A stretch of DNA of 64,000 bases from CAWHBO01 sp963827735 (GTDB lineage Bacteria; Patescibacteriota; Patescibacteriia; Patescibacteriales; UBA12075): assembly GCA_963827735.1 (NCBI GenBank), contig CAWHBO010000008.1, positions 62,001 to 126,000 on the forward strand, given 5' to 3'. A program made the position numbers and the translations under genes. Below the pieces are notes generated by a model. It saw only the letters and a list, made by a program, of their open reading frames with translations, was not told the DNA's origin and searched no databases. Shown here piece after piece: positions 58,253 to 64,000 of this stretch (position 1 is its first letter; every line of letters starts with the position of its first letter).

Positions 58253-58845
58253 TTATCGTCTTCCAAAAATTCTCTGAATTCCTTAAACGCTCGCCCGCGA
58301 TGGCTGATCTGATTTTTTTTACTTTCGTCCATTTCCGCAAAAGTTAAATCTTGTCCGTCGGGAATAAAAATCAGATCATAAGGCAATTTTGGCAAAGCCG
58401 TCCCTCGCCCTGCCAGCGCTATTTTTCCGTCAACGCGTCCGGTAAAAATTTTTTCTTCGCCCCCGGGTAAAACATAAGCCACCGCGCTTTCAAAATATGC
58501 CTGGCGTTTTCCCTCCGGAACATCTTTTATCTGTAAAAGGGCATGAGCAACCATGTCCTTACCGCTGGCATTTTCCCCTGCCCAGCGCGCCGACAGCACT
58601 CCGGGAGCGCCTGCAAGGGCGGCAATACACAAACCGGAATCATCTGCCACTGCCGCCAATCCGGTTTTACGCATGGCAAAATGAGCCTTTTTCAAGGCGT
58701 TGCCGGCAAATGTATTTTGATCCTCCAAAACGTCTTCCAAAATCCCGGCCTCTTCCAAACTTACAATTTCAAGCTTGAGTCCCGATAACATTTTTTTGAT
58801 TTCAACCAATTTTCCGGGATTGCGGGTCGCTAAAACGATTTTCAT
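58249..58845 (-). CDS. rdgB: Non-canonical purine NTP pyrophosphatase (RdgB/HAM1)
   Basis: About 198 residues, started at the ATG at 58845 (MKIVLATRNPGKLVEIKKML), because the upstream extension overlaps the previous gene and is not conserved. It hydrolyses ITP, dITP and XTP to keep them out of nucleic acids. Motifs are LATRNPGKL, the conserved EDQNTFAGNALKKAHFA (EDG-x-(T/S)-F-x-x-NA), AVADDSGLCIAALAGAPGVLSARWAG, GRVDGKI, LPKLPYDLIFIPDG, TFAEM and SHRGRAFKEF. All key family residues are present, and the length is normal. It follows the flavodoxin gene by 11 nt on the same strand. Confidence 0.95.
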   Translation of the reverse strand: MKIVLATRNPGKLVEIKKMLSGLKLEIVSLEEAGILEDVLEDQNTFAGNALKKAHFAMRKTGLAAVADDSGLCIAALAGAPGVLSARWAGENASGKDMVAHALLQIKDVPEGKRQAYFESAVAYVLPGGEEKIFTGRVDGKIALAGRGTALPKLPYDLIFIPDGQDLTFAEMDESKKNQISHRGRAFKEFREFLEDDK

Positions 58846-58855
58846 AACATGTTGT

Positions 58856-59332
58856 TTAAACAATTTTCTTAATATCCTCAACGATACTCCTCATCTTTTC
58901 CTGATAAGCCCCTGAATTTATCTCTTTGGTGGTAAAAAAGAATTTCATTTCCGGTTGGCGCCCGACAAACTCTTCCAAGCGGACAAAAATGCTTTGTTCT
59001 TTTTCGCTTCCCTGGGTGGAGAAAAAAATCACTTTTCTAAAATTTTCTTTCTGGCTTTTTATGAACATTCTGACGGCCGGCGCGAAAGTTCCCGCCCAGA
59101 CCGGAGAGCCGATCAAAACCAAATCATAAAGAGCGGGATTGTTTTTCAAAATGTCAATCTCTGTTTCAGTTTTCATCATCGCCGCTCTCCCCGCTTTCAT
59201 CCACCCGACGGGACCGGACCAATTTTGATGATCTTTCAACTCTTCCGTATCAGCGCCCAAAGCTTTTGCCAGATCTTCAGCTAAAATTTTGGTTGCGCCG
59301 GTACGGGAAAAATAAACGATTAAAATTTTCAT
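58856..59332 (-). CDS. Flavodoxin-family protein
   Basis: A 158-residue flavodoxin-like protein. It has the FMN phosphate loop SRTGATKILAEDLA (residues about 9-22) at its start (MKILIVYFSRTGATK), and SPVWAGTFAPAVRMFI, which is the isoalloxazine-side loop of the flavodoxin_5/NAD(P)H-dependent type. The segment FFSTQGSEKEQSIF is the third loop. It could be an electron carrier or a small quinone/flavin reductase. Its neighbours (ITP pyrophosphatase, a hypothetical and a creatininase-type hydrolase) suggest no pathway. Confidence 0.85.
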   Translation of the reverse strand: MKILIVYFSRTGATKILAEDLAKALGADTEELKDHQNWSGPVGWMKAGRAAMMKTETEIDILKNNPALYDLVLIGSPVWAGTFAPAVRMFIKSQKENFRKVIFFSTQGSEKEQSIFVRLEEFVGRQPEMKFFFTTKEINSGAYQEKMRSIVEDIKKIV

Positions 59333-59351
59333 AAGACCTAACTTAAAATAA

Positions 59352-59684
59352 TTAAGCGTTTTTATTTACCATTCCCCCTTTAACCATCCTATCATCCATG
59401 CTCTCCCGGTATTTCTTAAGCGCCGCTCCTGTTGGCTTTTTTGATGGCGATTCTTCGCTTACTTCTGTCACCTCCACATCCATAGGATTGATTTTCATAT
59501 CTTTCCGCACGTAAATTTCTTTTTCATCCGCTCCCAGTTCTTTATATTCATGTATATCAATGATGTCAGGATCATTGGGATCAATACCACTGTCTTCAGG
59601 AACAGCGTCTTCAGAAATGACTTCCGACGATGGTTGATCTGGAATCAGGGCCAAAGGGAATGGATTGTTCTTTTTTTCAAGCAT
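59352..59684 (-). CDS. Acidic low-complexity protein, function unknown
   Basis: A 110-residue, very acidic protein (DAVPEDSGIDPNDPDIIDIHEYKEL; DVEVTEVSEESPS) with a basic end (KPTGAALKKYRESMDDRMVKGGMVNKNA). There is no signal peptide, membrane segment or known motif. It is 11 nt after the creatininase-family gene on the same strand and 19 nt before the flavodoxin gene, so it is part of the operon. I cannot assign a function. It is likely disordered. Confidence 0.6.
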   Translation of the reverse strand: MLEKKNNPFPLALIPDQPSSEVISEDAVPEDSGIDPNDPDIIDIHEYKELGADEKEIYVRKDMKINPMDVEVTEVSEESPSKKPTGAALKKYRESMDDRMVKGGMVNKNA

Positions 59685-59695
59685 AAATTTTAAAA

Positions 59696-60352
59696 TTAAC
59701 CAATTATTTTTAAAGCATAGTCAATCATCGCCGCCAAGATTTTCTTTCCCAGGCCCAAGTTTGATTTTTTTCTGGGGTCATAGCCCCGGTACGCAAAAAA
59801 ATCATCATTGGGGGCAATCTTCTGGCAACGGCTGATTTTTTCTTGTTCCGGACGGCAAGCCCATAACAGCGAAGTTTCAAATTCATCCGCGTGATGGATG
59901 TGAAAATCAGTGATATCATATGGATTTATCAATTTGACGGATTTGTTCTCGTCAGCAATTTTCAAAAGCATTTCAATGTGCTTGCTTCCGCCATGGCCGG
60001 TTACGATATAAATATCTTTAAAGCCCTGCTTGCAAAGATTGTCCGCCAAGCCGCTCACCATCCCGTAAAAAATTTTCGGCTTGAGGTAATATAAATTTCC
60101 ATCAAGTTTCTTGCCGACATGAAAATCCATGCCAATCAGCTTCTTCCCGTTTTTGACATGTTCCCGGTCAGATCCCAGATAGATTGACGGCAAAAGCAGG
60201 GCTCGGCTCTTGCGCGCCAGAATTTCGCTGATTTTTTCCGCAATCCAAACATCCGTCTCAATCGGTAAATGATTTCCGTGCCATTCCAGCGTACCAATCG
60301 GTATGATGGCTTTCTTTGTCTCTTTTTTCTTTAAATATTCATTTAAGAACAT
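59696..60352 (-). CDS. Creatininase-family hydrolase
   Basis: A 218-residue member of the creatinine amidohydrolase family. Metal-binding motifs are present: IPIGTLEWHGNHLPIETDVWIAEKI (E-x-H and D-x-x-x), VTGHGGSKHIEML (GHGG) and HHADEFETSLLWACRP (the E of the A-x-E-x-E motif). Family members hydrolyse cyclic amides such as creatinine, or act in cofactor synthesis (F420/MftE-like, ArfB). The substrate in this organism is unknown. Length fits the family. A putative small RNA lies just upstream (60407-60515). Confidence 0.85.
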   Translation of the reverse strand: MFLNEYLKKKETKKAIIPIGTLEWHGNHLPIETDVWIAEKISEILARKSRALLLPSIYLGSDREHVKNGKKLIGMDFHVGKKLDGNLYYLKPKIFYGMVSGLADNLCKQGFKDIYIVTGHGGSKHIEMLLKIADENKSVKLINPYDITDFHIHHADEFETSLLWACRPEQEKISRCQKIAPNDDFFAYRGYDPRKKSNLGLGKKILAAMIDYALKIIG

Positions 60353-60406
60353 ATGGGAAAATTAATTTATAAAACTGATATTATTATAGCATATTAACCT
60401 TGCTTA

Positions 60407-60515
60407 TTGATTATTTATAAAAAATGTGCTATAGTGCAAATAATGATATTTGTGAGGACCCAGTTCTCCCGCGGTTAAAAACATAAAACCGCAGACAAAT
60501 ATCAGCATAAAAAAA
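60407..60515 (+). ncRNA. Candidate structured small RNA with its own promoter
   Basis: A promoter TTGATT (60407-60412), a 17-nt spacer and TATAGT (60430-60435) start a plus-strand transcript near 60442. It can fold into a three-way junction: P1 GATATTTGT/ACAAATATC (9 bp), P2 GAGGA/TTCTC and P3 GCGGTT/AACCGC. The family is not one I recognise. The 11-codon frame inside it (MIFVRTQFSRG) is probably chance. No T-tract follows. Confidence 0.45.
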
Positions 60516-60520
60516 GTTTT

Positions 60521-61003
60521 CTAATCATTTTCAAGGTCTCCGTCATGGAAGACTTTTTTTATTTTCTGGCATATTTCATCTTTTTGCGTTTTCCAGAATG
60601 GGATAATACTCCAAAAATACGGTGATGATCCTGATGTTTCTTTTACGATAATCTTTATTTTGATCTTATTTATAATTGCGACAAATCCGTAATATTTTAC
60701 AGGAACCATTTTAAACTGCCATTTGCCGATAAATTTCAATCTTTCCATGCAATTTGTTTCATGAAATTCCTGTAAAGTACCTGTCACGCTTAATACCGCC
60801 GGCGCTAATTTTAAAAACTTCAATCTCATATACTGATCGGATACCGATCTGGTCTTGTTCCAAGCTTTCATTTTTATATGATTTAACCCTTTTGAATTAA
60901 ACTTAACCTGAGTTTTTAGATAAGGGCAATAAAAAGAATCTAAATTTTTATAAAAATCTTCGGCTTCCTTTTTTACTTTTTCAAATATTTTTTGCTCACT
61001 CAT
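60521..61003 (-). CDS. Hypothetical protein, possible BECR-nuclease-like fold
   Basis: A 160-residue basic protein with a distinctive middle and end: YCPYLKTQVKFNSKGLNHIKMKAWNKTRSVSDQYMRLKFL and GFVAIINKIKIKIIVKETSGSSPYFWSIIPFWK. The pattern of a basic helix followed by a beta sheet with an invariant YFWSIIPFWK strand is something I recall from CPR proteins and from barnase/colicin-like (BECR) nuclease domains. This is only a suggestion; I see no catalytic site with certainty. No signal peptide is present. It is a solo gene between two terminators. Confidence 0.6.
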   Translation of the reverse strand: MSEQKIFEKVKKEAEDFYKNLDSFYCPYLKTQVKFNSKGLNHIKMKAWNKTRSVSDQYMRLKFLKLAPAVLSVTGTLQEFHETNCMERLKFIGKWQFKMVPVKYYGFVAIINKIKIKIIVKETSGSSPYFWSIIPFWKTQKDEICQKIKKVFHDGDLEND

Positions 61004-61053
61004 AGAAGAAATATCTATAATTATACCGTACGTTCCTTATTGGGTCAAAAAAC

Positions 61054-61083
61054 AAAAAAGCCAGTTAAGAACTGGCTTTTTTT
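61054..61083 (-). terminator. Intrinsic terminator (minus strand)
   Basis: AAAAAGCCAGTT / AACTGGCTTTTTTT with a 3-nt loop between the SIMPL-protein gene and the next gene. Confidence 0.88.
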
Positions 61084-61101
61084 ATATCTTAAATATAAAT
61101 C

Positions 61102-61836
61102 CTATTCCAACCTGAAAACTGTCTTCACGTTCACCATCACTTCTTTATCAATGCTGGAGGTGTCATAATTGCCATAATCTGAGATATCAATTGAGTTAAG
61201 CGGCATCACCTGGACAATGCCCATGGCGGCGGATTGGATGGCGCCGACTTGCTTGTCGCTTGATTCGGCGATTTTCTCCGCGCGCGCTTTGGCATCTTTG
61301 ATGGCTTCCGAAAGCAGGGAAACGCGGAGTTCTGCCAGTCGGCTGGTGAAGTATTCAACTGATTGCGTCGTAAAAATTACACCTTTGTCAATCAAGGGCT
61401 GAATGTTTTTCGCTAAGGAGGTAATTTTCTCCACATCCGTTCCGGTGACTTCCACGTTTTGGGAAAGCGTATATTCTTTGGGCAAATTCTCATCGTTTTT
61501 CCAAATCTCGTTCATAAACACAGGCGAGACGATCACTTGCGCTTTATCAATGCCGTTATCGGCAAAGAATTTTTGGATGTCAGCTTCGTCCCTTTTCATT
61601 TTGACGTATCCGGATTTGATATCGCTCTGGAAAACGTTACGGGTAAAACTGCTTCGCCATTTGACTGAATCTGATTTGATCTGTTGTTTGGCTGACCCGG
61701 TGACCGCCAGAGTGTCGCTCAATTTTTTCACAGAATAAAAAGCTTGGGAAACGATAATCGTTCCCAGAACCAGGCTTAAGCCGATGATCGCGCTGGCAAT
61801 GATCAGGACAAAATTTGAATTTTTTTCACCAAGCAT
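61102..61836 (-). CDS. SIMPL (DUF541) domain membrane-anchored protein
   Basis: A 244-residue protein with an N-terminal membrane segment (FVLIIASAIIGLSLVLGTIIVSQAFYSV, residues about 9-36) and an extracytoplasmic SIMPL domain. The domain shows LAVTGSAKQQIKSDSVKWRSSFTRNV, YTLSQNVEVTGTDVEKITSLAKNIQPLIDKGVIF, and the helical LLSEAIKDAKARAEKIAESSDKQVGAIQSA, which is the most typical DUF541 part. The function of the family is not firmly established; BP26 and LapB relatives oligomerise. Size matches other CPR homologues. It is a solo gene between terminators. Confidence 0.88.
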   Translation of the reverse strand: MLGEKNSNFVLIIASAIIGLSLVLGTIIVSQAFYSVKKLSDTLAVTGSAKQQIKSDSVKWRSSFTRNVFQSDIKSGYVKMKRDEADIQKFFADNGIDKAQVIVSPVFMNEIWKNDENLPKEYTLSQNVEVTGTDVEKITSLAKNIQPLIDKGVIFTTQSVEYFTSRLAELRVSLLSEAIKDAKARAEKIAESSDKQVGAIQSAAMGIVQVMPLNSIDISDYGNYDTSSIDKEVMVNVKTVFRLE

Positions 61837-61929
61837 ATGTTTTTATCTTTAAGAATAATTTGGTATTTTCATTATACTCCGTATCGGCAATTTGGCAAGA
61901 TTATCCTCTTGGCGCTTGATAAACATAAC

Positions 61930-61957
61930 AAAAATCGCCCCAAAGGGCGATTTTTGA
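61930..61957 (-). terminator. Intrinsic terminator after tRNA-Tyr
   Basis: AAAAATCGCCC / GGGCGATTTTT with a short loop, on the strand and side expected for the tRNA transcript. Confidence 0.87.
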
Positions 61958-61971
61958 AAAATATTATTTTG

Positions 61972-62053
61972 TGGGTCGGGTTGGATTTGAACCAACGAAG
62001 GCGATGCCAGCAGATTTACAGTCTGCCCCAGTTGACCGCTTTGGTACCGGCCC
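61972..62053 (-). tRNA. tRNA-Tyr (GUA), class II
   Basis: The anticodon arm GCAGA / CTGTAAA / TCTGC gives anticodon GUA. The T arm is GTTGG-TTCAAAT-CCAAC and the D arm CCA...TGG. A 13-nt variable region with GGC/GCC pairing fits class II tRNA-Tyr. The acceptor stem is GGGCCGG/CCGACCC with a C4-A69 mismatch. CCA is not encoded; A73 is followed by CAA. An intrinsic terminator follows. Confidence 0.93.
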
Positions 62054-62144
62054 TTTTTACAATTAATTAACAAAAATCCTTGTGCTTAAGGATTTTTATA
62101 ATGTACTTTATGTCTGAAATAAAAATATCATACCGGAGGAAAAA

Positions 62145-62204
62145 ATGCAAGGGTTCAACAAACAAAGAAAAAAGGACTTACCATACTTGGCAAGTCCTTT
62201 TTAA
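62145..62204 (+). CDS. Possible 19-codon ORF overlapping a terminator
   Basis: CCGGAGGA lies seven nt before an ATG that starts MQGFNKQRKKDLPYLASPF and a TAA. The last codons form the terminator stem at 62168-62202. The spacing is very good for a ribosome-binding site, but nothing else supports expression and no promoter is evident. It may be a remnant. Confidence 0.25.
   Translation: MQGFNKQRKKDLPYLASPF
62168..62202. terminator. Bidirectional intrinsic terminator
   Basis: AAAAAGGACTT (62169-62179) / AAGTCCTTTTT (62192-62202) with A and T runs. It terminates the AAA+ gene at 62220 (-). Confidence 0.85.
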
Positions 62205-62219
62205 TTTAAGCTTATTCTT

Positions 62220-63260
62220 TTATTTCTTCATTTTATCAATCTCTAGCTCTTCAATTCTTTTTAAAAGCTGTAACTTTTCCTTTCTATGTTTTTTTCTTTC
62301 CAAACGTAATTCTTCTTCTAGCTCCTTATTTTTATTATGAAGATCCATTCCCATTTCCAATGCTTTTACCTTTTGTTCGTGCATCACATAAAAACCGTCT
62401 TCCAGTGTTTTTGTTTTATCATTTGGCTGGTTTTTTATTTTTTCATAATTAACAATCTCATCAGGCAAATCTGAAATCAAGATAAAATCATTTTTACAAA
62501 AAGTATAGGCGCTGTTAATCAAATTTTTCAGTTCCCTGACATTACCTGGCCAATAATAACCAAACAATGCATTTATCGCCACCGATGATATTTTAACATC
62601 ACGTTTTTTTTCTTGATTTAGTATGCCAAGAAAATAATTTATCAAAATTGGAATATCGTCCTTTCTTTCTCTTAATGGCGGCACCATGATCACTGCCTTT
62701 TTTAAGCGATAGTATAAATCTGAACGAAATTCACCTTCATTGGTAATGGCATAAATATCCTTATTTGTCGCGGCGATTATTTTAACATCAACTTCGATTA
62801 TTTTTTCCGCCCCCAGCCTAGAAAATGTGTTTTCTTCTAGTACGTGCAAAAGCTTTGATTGTAGTTCTTTCCTCATTTCAGTTATCTCGTCAAGAAAAAG
62901 TATACCGCCATTGGCAATTTCAAATTTTCCCTTTCTGGTTTTGATTGCGTTGGTATAAGCGCCTTTTTCATGACCAAACAATTCATCCTCTATCAGTGTT
63001 TCCGGAATTGCTGCGCAATTAACAGAAACTAAAGGTATTTTACCGCGAAGATGATTATTTTCATGAAGCATTTTTGCAATCAAATTTTTGCCGGTACCGG
63101 TTTCACCAATTACCAACACATCTGTATCCATTTGGATACAATCATATATCATTCGTTTAATTTTTTTTATGATCTGATTTTCACCAATGATATAATCATG
63201 TACTAATTGAAAACAATTTACTTGAACATGATCTTCGGAAACAGACTCTTTTCCAGCCAT
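62220..63260 (-). CDS. bEBP-type AAA+ ATPase without GAFTGA or HTH
   Basis: A 346-residue protein related to the AAA+ domain of sigma-54 activators (NtrC/PspF type): Walker A GETGTGKN (52-59), the block PLVSVNCAAIPETLIEDELFGHEKGA, Walker B ILFLDE (120-125), FSRLGAEKIIEVDVKIIAATNKD, the R-finger region FRSDLYYRL, and YWPGNVRELKNL (sensor 2). The sigma-54-contacting loop GAFTGA is replaced by GAYTNA (100-105), and the Fis-type HTH at the C-terminus is missing. Instead residues about 290-346 form a highly charged coiled coil (EEELRLERKKHRKEKLQLLKRIEELEIDKMKK). There is no receiver domain and no rpoN in the window. It starts seven nt after a strong AGGGAGGA. It may remodel another target. Confidence 0.87.
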   Translation of the reverse strand: MAGKESVSEDHVQVNCFQLVHDYIIGENQIIKKIKRMIYDCIQMDTDVLVIGETGTGKNLIAKMLHENNHLRGKIPLVSVNCAAIPETLIEDELFGHEKGAYTNAIKTRKGKFEIANGGILFLDEITEMRKELQSKLLHVLEENTFSRLGAEKIIEVDVKIIAATNKDIYAITNEGEFRSDLYYRLKKAVIMVPPLRERKDDIPILINYFLGILNQEKKRDVKISSVAINALFGYYWPGNVRELKNLINSAYTFCKNDFILISDLPDEIVNYEKIKNQPNDKTKTLEDGFYVMHEQKVKALEMGMDLHNKNKELEEELRLERKKHRKEKLQLLKRIEELEIDKMKK

Positions 63261-63297
63261 CTTAAATCCTCCCTTTTTGTTTTAAATTGTATAAAGA

Positions 63298-63329
63298 CCG
63301 ACGCCCGCTTATCAAACCATTGATAAGCG
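63298..63329. terminator. Hairpin with a flanking T-run on the plus strand
   Basis: GCCCGCTTATCAA / TTGATAAGCGGGC, then ATTATTTTTT on the plus strand. On the minus strand, the direction of both neighbouring genes, only a weak T-run (GTCTTTATAC) follows, so it may be a leader element of the AAA+ gene. Confidence 0.65.
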
Positions 63330-63361
63330 GGCATTATTTTTTAATTGTTTATTTTATATAA

Positions 63362-63400
63362 CTTGCCCCGTGATCGCAAAGCGATTTTACGGGGTTATCT
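63362..63400 (-). terminator. Intrinsic terminator-like hairpin at the end of the partial gene
   Basis: On the minus strand AACCCCGT, an inner ATCGC/GCGAT stem, and ACGGGGCAAGTT followed by ATATAAAATA. It is adjacent to the stop codon of the gene ending at 63395. Confidence 0.6.
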
Positions 63401-64000
63401 CACCGCCCCGGAATAAGCGATGGCTCTGGTAATATCCCAATCAATTGCGGATACCGGCGCGTGGTTAAAGATCTTCTTAAAAATTGATATCGCCGCTTTT
63501 TCGCTGTTCATGTTTCTGTCTGCCGGCCTGAGTCCATAACAGATGACTGTCACCGCCGCGTTGTCATTGGGATTCTTCATATCAGCTTTACGATGATAAA
63601 TCGTATAGAACGAATCATCCTGAGCCGCTTTTTCCGCTTCAACGCTCCGAGCTGTCGGCCATCGGCCGTTGGCGATTTTTATCACATCCTGCCATTCTGC
63701 TTCGTTCTGAGGCAATTTATCAAAAACCGATAGGTATGAGTTAAGCACGCCTGTTCTTTCACCGGAGCCGAGCACGATCGTGGTCGGAGTGCCGTCTTGA
63801 ATGAAGAAAGCCAAAGCAAATTTATCCTGGTCGGAAAGTGTTTCCGGGCTTTTGCTTGTGATAAAGATGTATAATTTGTTGTTGGCAGTGTTTAAAGACA
63901 CGCGCTGATTACGATTATACACGGCGGCCGCTTCCGATCCGCTGATCTGATTGACCAGCTCGCCACTGAGTCCGGCCAAGCTTTTTACGTTGCCGTAAGC
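63395..64000 (-). CDS. C-terminal part of a larger protein (5' end outside window), function unknown
   Basis: The frame is open to the right edge and has no start codon of its own that I trust (a TTG at 63979 is in frame, with AYGNVKS upstream), so the gene starts outside the window. The visible 202 residues include SGELVNQISGSEAAAVYNRNQRVSLNTANNKLYIFITSKSPETLSDQDKFALAFFIQDGTPTTIVLGSGERTG (alpha/beta), VIKIANGRWPTARSVEAEKAAQDDSFYTIYHRKADMKNPNDNAAVTVICYGLRPADRNMNSEKAAISIFKKIF and a terminal DWDITRAIAYSGAVR. This arrangement is seen in CPR surface or secreted proteins with an N-terminal structural part, but I cannot name the domain. A hairpin follows the stop. Confidence 0.6.
   Translation of the reverse strand, partial: AYGNVKSLAGLSGELVNQISGSEAAAVYNRNQRVSLNTANNKLYIFITSKSPETLSDQDKFALAFFIQDGTPTTIVLGSGERTGVLNSYLSVFDKLPQNEAEWQDVIKIANGRWPTARSVEAEKAAQDDSFYTIYHRKADMKNPNDNAAVTVICYGLRPADRNMNSEKAAISIFKKIFNHAPVSAIDWDITRAIAYSGAVR

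Noticed and set aside
60443..60478. Leader peptide inside the candidate small RNA
   Set aside because: The 11-codon frame has no ribosome-binding site or amino-acid bias and no gene follows in that direction.
1..64000. Reassigned UGA code (as in Gracilibacteria and Absconditabacteria)
   Set aside because: UGA ends rpoD (13292), the ECF sigma gene (56038) and others at the natural ends of their families; no in-frame UGA is needed inside long conserved genes apart from the rpoD junction.

Overview
The window looks like a chromosomal segment of a Candidate Phyla Radiation (Patescibacteria, probably Parcubacteria-like) genome. The signs are AT-rich, tightly packed genes on long minus-strand runs; a dnaG-rpoD macromolecular-synthesis locus; large secreted proteins with CARDB, DLIK-type and thrombospondin-3-like modules and a probable S-layer protein; many GT4 glycosyltransferases; and no rRNA, transposase, CRISPR or prophage genes. 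The standard code is used: UGA ends rpoD and several other genes. Placement rests on gene content and recalled family features only.

Layout. 1-30440 is mainly cell-surface polysaccharide: two O-antigen-ligase-like membrane proteins (the first runs off the left edge), six GT4 glycosyltransferases, a polyprenyl glycosylphosphotransferase, and nucleotide-sugar enzymes (two UDP-glucuronate decarboxylase-like SDRs, one fused to an orphan GT domain, plus an epimerase and a UDP-glucose dehydrogenase). Housekeeping genes are interspersed: RNase P RNA, tgt, dnaG, an rpoD split by an apparent frameshift, and a class I DAHP synthase behind two tandem leader-peptide attenuators. 30636-40306 encodes very large secreted or surface proteins. 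40803-43204 has a methyltransferase and an ECF sigma/anti-sigma pair. 43672-49831 is regulatory: a small HTH protein behind three 28-bp palindromes, an orphan response regulator, and a two-component system whose kinase is cotranscribed with a predicted pyruvoyl-dependent histidine decarboxylase. 49905-56646 carries HU, a MacAB-type ABC export operon and a second ECF sigma/anti-sigma pair. 57173-64000 holds metallopeptidases, nucleotide sanitation, flavodoxin, creatininase, SIMPL protein, tRNA-Tyr, a degenerate bEBP-type AAA+ protein and a partial gene at the right edge.

Three systems stand out. (1) At 10229-10658 a consensus promoter is followed by two short ORFs with W/Y/F clusters, each overlapping alternative hairpins ending in an intrinsic terminator, upstream of DAHP synthase: a tandem ribosome-mediated aromatic attenuator. 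(2) At 45863-45913 five perfect CTTTATC heptamers spaced exactly 11 bp (pho-box-like) lie directly after an OmpR/PhoB-type regulator and overlap the -35 region of a promoter that serves a GNAT-like protein, a histidine-decarboxylase proenzyme and a 7TM histidine kinase. (3) Many intergenic spacers hold elements of one architecture: inverted arms, each a degenerate tandem array of a 7-10 nt word, with a different word in each family. One sits in a peripheral helix of RNase P RNA, one pair flanks a 23S-IVP-type four-helix-bundle gene, and others have been absorbed into coding sequences.
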